DNA of 64,000 bases from Anisakis pegreffii (lineage: Eukaryota > Nematoda > Chromadorea > Rhabditida > Anisakidae), in assembly GCA_035041965.1 (NCBI GenBank), contig JAPYMA010001397.1, positions 124,001-188,000 of the forward strand, written 5' to 3'. Below the pieces are notes generated by a model. That model did not search any database. It was not told the origin of the DNA and saw nothing but the letters and a program-made list of their open reading frames with translations. Shown here piece by piece: positions 27,701 to 39,600 of this stretch (the stretch's first letter is position 1; every line of letters begins with the position of its first letter). Made by a program: the position numbers and the translations under genes.

Positions 27701-28571
27701 TTAAAGTATTGATACGTGCAGTGAATGCACATTCACTGAGAGAAAAAAAAGAAACAAATTGAGAATGTCTCCACTTTGCAAAATGATTTTTAATCTTCAG
27801 GAATACCATTATTATTTCGCGCGTGCATAGATTTAAAAAATTCCCCTTTTCAGTAGCATGCAAATGAAGGGATGATACAGCCGTTGATATGGGTGCACAC
27901 CCCCAGAACTAAACAAAATAACTGGCCTGAGCAATTAATTGGACAGATGGATTGAGTGATTTAATTAATTGAGTAAAAATTAATTGATTAATATGAGATA
28001 AACACGCATGCGTTGTGCTTTGTATGAAAACTTGTTTTAGTTCGTTTTATTTGCTTCAGTGGTGTCTATGTTTCTGATCTGCTGACAAGAGCAAAAGGAA
28101 CACTGAGCCGTAAAAAGTGTTTCATCTTATTTTACCGTTATCGATCAAATTAGTTTGAAATTTCATAGGAAGTCGTTTGCTCAAGTAATAAACTAGTGTA
28201 AATTATGAAGTGTTGAAAATGTGGCCCAAAAATTTTTATTTTAACGGTTCCAGAAATTGGAACCTGAAACAGGAAGTGAATCTGGTTTGGTTTATATTTG
28301 GTTCGGAATGTGAGCGATTTCGGAACTGATGAAAAATTCTGTGGCTGTTTATAATGAAATCGAGGACTGAAAAAAATTTTTACAGCTATTAATATTAGCG
28401 ATCAGCTCGAAGAGTTTTCAACAATGATTGAATATAAAGCTTACAATAAATCTTTCCAGAAATAAGAAAGAATCAAAAGACAACTCACTTGTCCTCAGCC
28501 GTTACCGATTTATGTGCCAGACACAATAACAGAAGCAATAGAGATGTTGAGAACGAATTGAAACGATTCAT
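18739..28571 (-). CDS. Secreted Pro/Gln-rich protein with coiled coil and PAN-like domain
   Basis: Eighteen exons were rebuilt: 28571-28489, 26942-26878, 26678-26598, 26325-26176, 25473-25356, 25155-25131, 24776-24580, 24273-24216, 23335-22718, 21856-21682, 21359-21232, 21004-20901, 20667-20552, 20228-20156, 19827-19652, 19613-19550, 19366-19324, 18882-18739 (2,418 nt, about 805 aa). A leucine-rich signal peptide (residues 1 to about 25) opens the protein. It is followed by a Thr tract (about 143-156), a Pro/Gln-rich zone (about 175-258), and a charged Gln/Arg/Leu coiled coil (about 352-420). Next come a second Pro-rich zone and a six-cysteine stretch (C525, C556, C560, C565, C577, C592) with DQCARTCHEFNCA and DPANGHCQFNP, matching the PAN/apple pattern. 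The tail is RG-rich, then Lys/Glu-rich. An extracellular matrix, cuticle or cell-surface role is likely but inferred. The exon 15/16 boundary is uncertain by six bases; no single orthologue was recognised. Confidence 0.78.
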
Positions 28572-28572
28572 T

Positions 28573-28580
28573 CTGAAAAT
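28573..28580 (-). promoter_or_regulatory. Candidate trans-splice acceptor of the PAN-protein gene
   Basis: The minus strand reads ATTTTCAG, then one base, then the start ATG of the signal-peptide exon. This is the same arrangement as in the K2P gene. Leader use is inferred. Confidence 0.5.
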
Positions 28581-28784
28581 GTCAAGTGAAATGGTGATAC
28601 ATGATGAATCAAACGATCGCCGCTCGTTACTTTATCACCAATGATTATTGCTTATCTTCAGTGCTATCAGTTTTATGCCTTATAATTCAGAACTATAGTT
28701 CATGCGATTATGATATTCATCACAGCAGTCTCGTATTATGTACGCTGGAGAATTGATTGCAAGCTTGAATACAACCATTTCTTG

Positions 28785-28860
28785 GAGAAGACGATAGCCT
28801 GGTTGCTGAAGCAACCAATAGGTCGCGGGTTCGAGTTCCACTCGACGAGGAAAGTCCTTC
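28785..28860 (+). repeat. tRNA-like segment, possible SINE head
   Basis: GATAGCCTGGTTG resembles a pol III A box, and GGTTCGAGTTCC, 22 bases further, resembles a B box. The stems do not fold into a complete tRNA, so a functional tRNA gene is unlikely. A weaker look-alike lies near 60,440-60,500. A tRNA-derived SINE is one explanation; no copy comparison could be run. Confidence 0.3.
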
Positions 28861-30478
28861 TCAAAACGCACGAAGTCCTCGAACACCCTCAAGGTAACTA
28901 CTACCATAATCGTATGGGTTATCAGTACCATTTTATGCAATTTGGTGGATTGAAGACTCACTCAGAGGGGCATTTTGTTGGGAGGAACTTCCAAATTTCC
29001 ATCACAAAGATCGCTAATAAAAATCGATTGGCATAGATCAAAATGACTTTTAGGATACAAGATAGGATATTGAAATGTCATTGGTAATGTACTGAAATGA
29101 TCGAATGAATTTGTTTGAAAAATAGAATCTGGATATGTTCTTCTTGCAACTTGTTGGAAATTGTTGCATGCCATTTTGCTGATTTATGTTTATGCCTTCA
29201 GTTACAAGGAATATGCATCAGATATCTCGAATAAGAAAATGTTCTTTAGTGTATGCGAAAAAAGCCGATTGTTGGTTGCTTTAAAATGGAACTGTTCAAG
29301 TGAAATAAATGGGTGTGTTTCATGCACGACTGCATCAGTGAAACGTCTGTTTGTGTTCTTGTGTCATTAAATTCACTTAATTGCAAAGTACGTTCAACGA
29401 AGAATTTCATGACGAATCGAACGAATCAAAAGTGCCTTTTCATACATTTTTTATAGCTGACAACGCATTAATCACTGTTCAAATGTCCAGTTTGACAGCA
29501 GCTATCAACCGTATACTATTAGTACCATTTGCGATCACGCTAATACAATCTCTAAAATCGTATGACTGATGTAAACCACTACATATCATGAGAAATTGAA
29601 AATGCTAAGGAAACTCATATTTTAAGATAAAACTTACATCATGAGAATAAAGTCAAATCATAAAAAATTGAAAATGTTCTTCCGCGATGTTTGAAGTCAC
29701 CTCCCTAGTAAAGAGACTAACGAATGACAACTGAGAAAATTAGCTTGTAAAAATTTTTCAAAAAATTGTTCCCAGTTGCGGATGATTTTGATCATTGACA
29801 GAGATCGCTCAAATCAAATTGTTTCATGACAGTTCAAGAGGTTATGAAAAATTCAGCGGCCGCAGCAGAACTAAATGTTTTTTTATGCAGAACCGGGGTT
29901 GAAAGAATCCGTACGAAACGAGTCATCATATGAATGTTGACACATAAGTCGCATCAGAACAAATAACAAGTTGTCATATTAACAAACGACGAGCTGATTC
30001 GGTTCCGTTTCTCTTCTCTTATTACTTGTTTATATGACTGGAAATAAGGATTGATAGTTTTACTTGAATTTTAATAAAAACTTATTGAATTGTATTTAGA
30101 ATGGTTGCCAAAATGTAACGCGATCATCTCAAAATAACACCATCTGAACAATTGATAAGATTAAGAGAATTGAGTGCCGAATGATATCACCAAAATGAAT
30201 TTGCGGTTTGAGAGATGTGCACACCGGTTGCTGAAATTGAGGAAGACACAACGGCACGATTCCCGTTTGGACAAACCCAACAATTTATTGCGTGCATCGA
30301 AAAACCCGTTTCTGAATGTGCAAGACGTGAAAATCTCTTTTAAACGGCTCAATGAAGAAGGATGATCATTTGTGTATTAATGATAACGATCATTATAACG
30401 TTGTTAAGAGGTGTTTACACATGCATATGCGTACACACAATTGTTGGATATGTAGCAATAGTGTGATTGATATCCGAC

Positions 30479-30576
30479 CGACATTCGATCGAAAAATGCG
30501 ATAAATTTCGGTGGAAATCCCAATATTTGGATTCCGACCGAACAGTTTTGAAGTTCGGTCGGAATTGCGAATGTCG
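30479..30576. repeat. Nested palindromic hairpin element
   Basis: An inner inverted repeat pairs ATTCCGACCGAAC (30531-30543) with its complement at 30553-30565. An outer pair, CGACATTCG (30479-30487) and CGAATGTCG (30568-30576), encloses it. Such nested palindromes are typical of small MITEs, but the ends and a target duplication could not be fixed. A similar motif mix (GGATTCCGATCGAA) occurs near 41,050. Confidence 0.5.
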
Positions 30577-32446
30577 GAATCTCAAAATGTGAATTCAGTC
30601 AGTGTGAACCCTAAATACTCCAAGTACTCGCCAGTGGCAAAGGGTAGGTGTTGGTAGGATACCACCGAACGATCGGTTTTGGTTGATGACTACTGACCGT
30701 TTCGCATTCGAAAGCAGCATTTCGTATGTGCACTAAATCTTCTGCATGCAACAGCAGAAAATACACATTTTCAGGAATATGCACCAAACATACAAAATAT
30801 ACATCTGAAAATGCAGCAGTCAGCAACTTCTATAGGTAAATTTTTGCCATATCCACTCGTATCAAGTTTAGACTCATGCTCTTTTGTTTATTCTTAAACG
30901 CACGTGGATTACAACTTCTTAAAATGGTTTTGTATCGCACTTAGGAGCGACGGTCTACTAGATTTGCTGCAAGCATCCATTCCTCGATGCCCCTCTTGAT
31001 ATACTGATCGTCAACAAAGTTGTTTATTTCTATTTCGATGATTAAGATCAATGAAGTTGGATGATTAATGAATGAATGAAGAATTAATTCTTCAAGAATT
31101 CTGACGCATGACTGAATCACCCGGAGACTGGTTAACCTAGCAGGAATGGTGAATGTTAGCAATTCGTGGATCTCCTTTTTTAAGCAGTGATTGCCATCAT
31201 ACGATCTGATTATCACTACTACAATCTGATCATGCCAAATAATAACAATATAATTACAATAGCATTAATCGTGCACGATGCGCATGAATATATAAGGGCA
31301 ATAATGACACCCCAACTGGATGAAAAATTCATATAAATGACTAACATATCGCCTCAACAAGATCAGTCCAGAACTGAATGAAGTTGAGAAATGATTTCAG
31401 AAGTAATTTTCACACTCAACATTCCTCACTAATTGCAAGTGAAAGTGAAATTTCAACTGAACATCAAACGTCGTTCGTCTATGCCTTCAGAACGACTCAC
31501 TAATTGTGATCATGCAATAATTTCAATCAGTTCACTCTCACTGACAAACGATCATCATTCTTTTTGTTTGACGGAACAATTTGCAAAATAATTCAGTAAT
31601 CATATTCAATTACTTTACCATCGAATTGTACACTTCCCAAGGTTATTTTATCATTAGTGGAACATGTTGTTCAATGTACGACGATGATGCAAAGATATGA
31701 AGTAACTTTTCAACTATTCAACTACTACTTCAGACCAGTCACCGTTTCAGGCGAACAATAGAGACATATTTCAAACAGCGCAATTGTTGCACTGTAAAAT
31801 TAATTCAGAAACATCAACATCCTGAATGACTGTGTCGTCGTCAGTACAGTGACATAACGAATTAACTGAGAATAAGCTTAGAATAATGGCAGCATACACG
31901 TTCCAGTGGCAGGGCTATGGAAATCCTTTCGGTGATTGTCTTTTTTTTAAGATAGGAAACGGAAAAGTGGTTCATTTGAAAGCAGTCATGTTCCAAAAGT
32001 GAAAATGATACCTTTCGAAGGAAATTGTGTTCATGAAAGAAATTGACTCTCACCGCGATAGTTGAGGCAATCCAGCCTATGCATTTGACTGTGCTTTTGA
32101 AGTAATATGGCTAGTGTTTTGCACAATACAAATTTATATTGTCACGACTATCTTTTCATTTTGTTCATCAACACGGCGCTTAATACGGTCTCAGCCCTAA
32201 CAACCATTTACCTCTGATCATTAGAAATATGCGCCTAGTGTCATACAAAGTCATATTGGTATGATAAAGCAACGTCGAAACCTCGATTGCACGGTACCCA
32301 TATTGTTGAGTGGTGATCGTTAAATCAATGGATTAGATAATTTCATGATATCTTGCATTAACATCGATGACTGTTTCCGAAGAAAACTATCGAGGAATAA
32401 CAAAATGCTTGCTATATTTTTGGAGATTGGTATTCACATGGTACCT

Positions 32447-32495
32447 TTTATTAAGTTACATTTAAATATTAAATATTTAAATGTAACTTAATAAA
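32447..32495. repeat. Perfect 24-bp palindrome with one-base spacer
   Basis: The arms at 32447-32470 and 32472-32495 are exact reverse complements (beginning TTTATTAAGTTACATTT), separated by a single A. The sequence could extrude as a cruciform. No gene lies next to it. Confidence 0.85.
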
Positions 32496-34850
32496 CTGAC
32501 AAGAGGTCAACATGAAATTATATTATCGATTTAAAGTAGAAATAGAACTTCAAGAGGGTTTTTTAAGCTTTTCGACTGGAATTGCAATTAACAACAAGCT
32601 TCTCCCATGATCAGACACATCTCCAGACGGCCAATTGTGCATTGTATGGATAAAGACAGTTAGTCTATCGTCGGTTATCTGCCTACTAAATGAAATTTGG
32701 TAAATTATTTCAGTTTTCGGTGCTATCGCCCCCAAATACCAATGTGTCAGTTTATATTCGCATCACAAAATCGAACAAGAATTTCTTCTTTCCACTGCAT
32801 CCTCTTGAATACGTTTATTACAACAATTACCACAAAAACTGTAAGAGACGATCAAATCCAAATAAAAAGTGACAAGTTTGCATGTCTGTTAAATGAGTAG
32901 AAGGTGGCAAAATTTTGCAACTTCTTAATGTGTCATTTCAAATTACGGTAGATTTCAATCGTATACGATGAAACGTAGAGTCATTTCAAAATTCTCAGAC
33001 AGATAGCCACCTTCAGAAGTTTAGAAATTCCCATGGCTTCCTTCATCATTCCTCCTTTTGAGTTCATCTGAAGCAACAAAATAGCCTTTTGAGCAACAGC
33101 TTGTCGCCTAGTAAAATGACGAAGCGAAGTTTCTGACGACTCATGTAGCAGGCATGCTTGTGGACCATTGGTTGGACACTCCTGATGTAGAATGGAACAG
33201 AATAGATTAAGATGGAACAAAACAGAACAGAGTAGAATGGAGTAAAACAAAATGGGAAGTTTTGTTCAAATCGACACGCAGTGTTGCTTCTATGATAAGT
33301 GGTAAAATCATACAATGCGAACGAAAATGAGGACAGAACTGCGCACATGTAATATCTCAAATATTGTTACAGACTGTGATCACCACTGCTAAACTATGCG
33401 ATAATTTCATTATTTTTCTTGCCTCAGTAATGTAAGATGGAACTCCGCAGAGCACAGTTCCTGCTTTTCTCTATGATCCAAAATCAAACAATCTGATAGG
33501 AAATTTCTAATAAATTAAAGACAAAATGAGGTTAACGGTGCGTGAGGAACGGTGTACATGTCATGCCATAAGCAAGTACTCTGAATGGTTTTATTTTTTA
33601 GCTACTTGAGAAAATAATCTTGAATGGTTCTGTGAAATAGTAGTCGATGGAATTATTGTAGGACTTTGTATTCATACCTTTAAAGCAATCATTTCATACA
33701 TCGTTGAACTCAGTTTTGTGTTGTCTCGACATTTCGTATTGATCGAACCATTTTAATTAATTTTTCGATTGCGAGTATAAAAGTTCTTTAAGGCAGAGCA
33801 AATATTTGCTTGTAGCAAATCAGATAACAACAGAATGAGACGAACAAAATCTACCGTTAAATATTGAGCGGAAAAAAATAGGTATGATTTTGAATAGTAT
33901 GGGATGTCTCCCTCTTAATGCATTATCCTGAATGCTTTCAAAACGAATAGATGGATGAATGGTCACTGTAGAGAGCACGTCATTCAACATATAATAATGA
34001 AGCACATCAAAGATGCTGATGACTATAATAAATCAGTGATAATGATCCGTAAACTAAGAATGATTCATAAATAGGTCTTTTGTGAAGATTCGTCGCTTTA
34101 ACACGCTCTCGATCCACCCAATCAACATAGTGAAAGACTTCATCGAGGATAAAGAAAGATAAGATTTAAATCAATCAGAATGCATCTTCAAAATCGCATA
34201 AATTCGGAGCACCTAAGAAATATTTGACACGTAGAGTAATGGTGGTGCTGAGTAGACATGATCATCATTGAGATCAGATAGAATAATGAAGAAAAGAGCA
34301 ATTGAATGTGTCAGTTATGTAACGATTATATTGGAATTTTCATTACATTGCGGTTTTACTCAACGAATTTAGATGATACGTGCAAAAATAGAAGAAGGCA
34401 TTGAAAATGGCGAATGAGCACGCAATCTGGTGATCGTGATGAAATGAGACGAGATGAGCACAATCTGATGATGCGGCTGTTGGTTGTGATGCATATAAAT
34501 TTTGCGTCGACCGATAACTGGAATTAGGTCAGTTCCTTCCAAGGAAATTCAAAACTTCTGTCATATATACATACAATCGGTAATCTTTCATCTTTTGACA
34601 CTTTATTTCATGAATGTGGAATTATATTTATTTCGTTGACTCGGTTTTTTATTCTGATCGAACGTTTTCTTCCTCTTTTCATTTTTTCTTCTTATTTCAT
34701 TGTTTTTTCAGTTCCACTTTTGGGTTCTTCGTTGTGTTCTCTCGCTCAGTTGGTATTACACTGAGAACGAAAAAAATCGTTCATCCACCTGAAACTGTGG
34801 CGAAATAAATGTTCTCAAAGTGGCATGAGAAGTGATAGATCGCAATTGTA

Positions 34851-35406
34851 ATGTTCTCCTTTGATGCACAAACTATCTCCATTCCATCCCAAAGTTTGCC
34901 CTCAATCCCTAAAGAAGAAAGTGCACAAAAAACTGAAATTTCGAGCATTGTAGAGGATGCTAGTAGAATTCAAGAAAGTCGATTAAATTTACTATAAAGA
35001 ATTCTCGACCTCAGTAACCTGCCTTTTGAACTGATCTCCTAATTGATTCCATTTCAGGTATTTGTTTTGGAAGATACCATCCGATCTGATGAGTTGATGG
35101 GAATATATATGATCATGAATGAGCAATGAATCTTTGAAAATATTCAAATTCAACACATTCAACACATTCAAATTCAACACAGGGTAAGTATGCATCAAAT
35201 TCCGAAACCATTGGGAAAATTTTTTACGCAGTTAGTCGAAAATCACGGAAGATTACAACACCAAAAAGAATCATACTTACCCTCGGAAAGAGAAACAAAA
35301 CCAGTTTTCAGTGACGAATCTTGAGCTAAAGGAAATAAGAAGTGAACGGAAACTTAGTGAACATCGACCTTACCGTTACGCGGTTTCATCTCGACCATTT
35401 GACTAA
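34851..35406 (+). CDS. Possible small two-exon gene, 73 aa, unknown function
   Basis: Exon 34851-34977 opens with an ATG and reads a Ser/Pro/Glu-rich stretch (SIPSQSLPSIPKEESAQK). It can be joined by GT-AG to 35312-35406, reading TNLELKEIRSERKLSEHRPY to a TAA; phases agree and the total is 222 nt. The amino-acid composition looks protein-like and the acceptor is TTTTCAG. There is no recognised domain and the frame is short, so chance is a serious alternative. Confidence 0.25.
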
Positions 35407-35933
35407 GCAACGCAAATTCGAGAAGTTTTTGTTCCTTATCTCAAAAAGTAGCTCAATCCGTATTAACATGATTATTTATGGTGTGCTCGCTGATCGATAC
35501 AGTGAAAAGTTGGCTAGTAACCCTACTTAGTGTCACGTCCTCATAGGTGTTGTCCACCTGCTGAATAGGCGAAATCATAAAGAACGTCGGGTGTCACCTT
35601 CGAAATTAACATTTCTGCTGTGACGATCACGTTTATCTCACAACATGTTTGATTGATAGGGAAGCTGTTTTACGATTGCTTCCAAGCTGCGCATAAACTA
35701 AATAAAATATTTTTCATCATGAGGTAATATTTTATCACGATGCGAATAATTATGCTTTGGCTAGTTGCGAATGACTTATTTGCCCATGATTGCATGCACA
35801 TGGAGGTTAAGAAGAAGGATGAGTTTAGCTGTATTTTCGATTGTCCCTTATAATCAGTTATCTCTCTACAAGTCAACTGCAAGTTTGGTCAACGTTTGAC
35901 TGACTCTCGCTCGAATGAGGGAGACAGCTTGCG

Positions 35934-36104
35934 ATGAAGAAGCAGTCAGTTGTAGAAGAACCACGACCAAGGCTCAGACGGCCTATGTGCTGTACAGCTG
36001 AAGTAGAGCTTTTCAAGGGCACGCTCCTCATTGATCCAAACGAGAACGTTTCAAACTTCAAAGGAGGTGAATATGACATAACTCGAAGAAGAAAAACATC
36101 TTAA
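35934..36104 (+). CDS. Possible small coding exon, 56 codons, unknown function
   Basis: A single open frame from ATG to TAA reads MKKQSVVEEPRPRLRRP and later ELFKGTLLIDPNENVSNF. It has a plausible internal donor (GGAG followed by GTGAAT near 36066). The composition is unlike the surrounding AT-rich filler. It may be an exon of a gene not otherwise recognised; there is no family match. Confidence 0.22.
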   Translation: MKKQSVVEEPRPRLRRPMCCTAEVELFKGTLLIDPNENVSNFKGGEYDITRRRKTS

Positions 36105-36370
36105 ATTACTTCTTCAACAAAACTATCATTACGACAGATCAATTCAAAATTCAGTTTAGAAAATCACACATCTTTTTGTCATCGTTGCAAGGCGGAAGGT
36201 AGATTGAACACTTTAGAGGGGAAACAAAACAATTTTGTCTTCATTCAAACTGTGTACTACAAAACAACATTCTCATCTCATCAGAATGAATGTTTACATT
36301 AATGTATTTAAAATCCATTTCCATTTTTCATCAAATCAACTTCACCTGAAAGTGAACAAATAATATGTTA

Positions 36371-36673
36371 TCACGAAGAAACACTGCGAGAAAGTGATGC
36401 TTTACGAAGAAGAAATAATTTGCTCAGAACACATTTAAATTCCAAATCTTCACTTAAGCACATTTTCTCGTTATATTTTCTCCCTTTTTGCTCGTCATTT
36501 CCTCCGTCGAATGAAAGGAAGCAATTTTCAAGAAATTTAACGTCATTAACGACGATCATCAGATAGTATGGACTGTAGAAACCTGTTTGCGGAAGTGCGT
36601 GCATTTGATAATCTATGACATCAATAATACACCGCATTCCCTTGATTATGAATCCAGCGATACAAATTTCCAT
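36371..36673 (-). CDS. Hypothetical ORF, 100 codons, unknown function
   Basis: A single uninterrupted minus-strand frame begins at an ATG with AAAA before it and ends at a TGA. It reads MEICIAGFIIKGMRC early and FLENCFLSFDGGNDEQKG in the middle, and contains no low-complexity run. No domain, splice context or partner exon was found. Chance is possible at this length. Confidence 0.22.
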   Translation of the reverse strand: MEICIAGFIIKGMRCIIDVIDYQMHALPQTGFYSPYYLMIVVNDVKFLENCFLSFDGGNDEQKGRKYNEKMCLSEDLEFKCVLSKLFLLRKASLSRSVSS

Positions 36674-39600
36674 TTTCTAGAGGAGATATCTATTCATTTG
36701 AGGAAGTGGGATCTATCAAGGGATGGATAGAGATTTCTTAAGTTTCATTTCGATACAGTGGGGGAGAGAGAAGGGTAGAGCATATTTAAGGAAGAGAAAT
36801 CATTCGAAATTATTTAAGGAAGTACGATGCATAAATATGAAATATTATAAGAAGGAGCAAAAGGACTGAGTTCAGATATTTTATCACTTCGTTTCTTTTA
36901 ACGGAAACATTTTAGATTCGGGGAATAGCCAGCTGATGAATATATATTCGCAGAACCAATAAATAATTGAATTTAAGAACTTATTCATATTCCAAATGAA
37001 TGTTATAAATCAATAAACACTCATCCGTGTCTTATTCAAATATCTGCATACATACATATAATCTTCTACACTTTAGTTTATATTCCCGTTCTCAGATTCA
37101 TTCTGCATACATATAATCATCAAATAGAAACACAACAAAACATTATAATTGAGGCAATAATCCATATGATACTGAATTGATTATTCATTTTTTGCACAAT
37201 GTAAAAGAGCACAACAAAGTCTCAATGATTCGGCACGTAAGTTGAATGGATGAAAACCGTCAAGGAATGTGGCCATGACTGTCTCTTAAAATAGTTCACT
37301 TTCAACAGAACTGGAGTTTCTAAGAGAACAACTTTTAAAGTATTCACTGCACTGAACTGGGTGCGAAGGAGGTGAAGATGGGAGGATTTCAAAAAAACGA
37401 TCTATGTAAGAACAGTTTTAGGATTTCAAGGAAGAGCTGCACCTGAGAGTGAGTTTTTTGTCGACAAAATTGTGACTATGGAGATGAGTTCGAGGTGGGG
37501 TTCGTGCTCTTCAGGTATTTCAGGTATAACAGTATAACTGAGCACGTAACGCCCAAAACTAGGAAATTATGAAGATGAGCAATAACACCGTGACATTTGC
37601 AGAGGACACTGATTCTATGAAATGATTTGAGCGAAATGTATTGCGAAATGTGTCTTAAGAATTCTTTGACGGATTGAATGGATTCGTATAAATTGATTCG
37701 AAGTTTTTATGCTGTGACACCCACCCACCCACAGTTGGACGGATGATCGCGCGTCCGCAATCATCACAGCTGTCAGTCATACAAAACTCTTGTACTTTTG
37801 TAATTTTTTGCAAAAACCATGCATTTGATTCATTATCGCAAAATAAATTAATGCCTTTGCAGACGACACACCTTTATTCATTTATATTCTTTACATGCAT
37901 ACTAAACAACTGATTATCGTGTTCTTCGACATTTTTTAAAAATAAAACTTGCGCGATATGGAGCGAAAGAAGCAGTGAAAGGAGGTTTGTTTTTTGGCTT
38001 AGCAAATGGCACTAATTGATCATTTCCAAATTTCTGCGTAGATTTTTTGGACTGTGAAAAACCTTCTCCTATTTTCTCGTAGCATTTTTGAGAATTGATT
38101 TCTCACCTCCTGCCAGAAAAATTTCTTTGGACTTTGATGGATTTTGACTCAAATTCCATTCCGATTTGTTTCAAAAGTGATTAAATTAGTCTTTACATTT
38201 TTAGGTTTTCCTCAACCTTACGGAATTACTGGCTGAGAAAATGTCTTTGCAGAGCCTTTGTAGGTGATGGAAAAAAAGCATTTACCACTGAGAAAAAAAT
38301 GGATATTTTGTTTTGATAAATGTTTCATATCGAATTTTTTTCAGGAATTTCATCGAATGATAATTGTTAGATTTATGTAATGTTCTACTCTAACTGTATA
38401 TCACACTTCATTGTTTCATGCCTTCCCATAGGGTCTATTTCATGAATATCTCAACGTATTCGTACAATACGTTTTATGTACATCATACAATCTTTTGAAA
38501 AATTTATTTTCAGTTGTAATAACGCATCATTCTGATCACTTATTACTTTTCATCAAACTATTTCTGGTTTAAGAAATACGCTGATTAGTCAGTAATAACT
38601 ATTCAAGCGATGTTAGTTAGAATTTTGAAATTTCATGATTGTGATTTTTTGCTTTCGACTGTCATTGAAGAGAACTTGTTAAATATAACGTTTTCTTGTT
38701 TTCGTGAACTCGAACAAGTCGTTCAGTTCGAATCACGTTCTTCTGAAATTGTTCATTATTATTGCCATCATAATTCTTCACCAATAAAATTCCAGTAATT
38801 CAAATGCAATTTCAAATAGTGAAGAGCAAAGTCTAACTGAACTGAGATCATTATCAACTATGAGGCGATTGAATTTGCACGGTGGGGATGCATTATTAGT
38901 TGACTTTCGTCACTATGATACATTTTTAAAAATGTAGCTTGAATTTCAAAACCGATTAATAAAAATTTCGCTTTTTTTAAAGGTTTTTGACGTTCAAGCT
39001 CCGTCCGACCTGAAAATTCCGACAAATCCTCATAAGTAATCTTCAATAATAAATAAAGTTGTCTTCAGATTAACTCATAACTAACTTTGCATAAAATTCG
39101 ATTCAAGGCAAATATCATTAAGCAACTTAAAACAAAGAAAACCATTCAATCAAGTAAGATACCAACGAAATTGTTAATTAAAACTACAAAATAAAGAAGA
39201 TCATACAATTGTAACGAGAAGATATGACAGTGTTAGTGATGATAACAAAAGAATTAAATCCATTCGGAACGTTTCGAAGCAATCAATCATTTCTTTAAGA
39301 ACTGAACGGAATCAGAGGAAAAGTAAATAAAACAGTGAATAGCAAAGGAATGAATTCTCTTAAAATTTGGGCTGTCTTCGTCAAAAATGAACAAATTTTT
39401 AAAAAATGGACATACACATCCAAACGAAACAATAAAAGATGACACGCATTGTGCTACATAAAAATTGATTTTATAACCAAATATATCGTATTAATGAATT
39501 GTTAATTTCAAATTTTATTCTTTCATTCATCATTTGTTGATGTTTAAATGAGCGTATCAATTAAACTCCTCTCATTTTTTTCTATTCGCTTCGACAAACT

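Larger units (their letters stand above)
28581..34850. other. AT-rich intergenic sequence with small repeats
   Basis: No protein gene could be supported. It contains a tRNA-like segment near 28,785, a hairpin element near 30,480-30,576, a perfect palindrome at 32,447-32,495, and a degenerate GGAACA/GAATGG-type simple repeat near 33,180-33,250. A 63-codon plus-strand ORF at 30174-30365 has a believable composition but no splice context. Another stretch at 34,691-34,808 follows a good TTTTTTCAG acceptor and ends with a stop overlapping AATAAA; it may be an orphan terminal exon. Confidence 0.4.
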
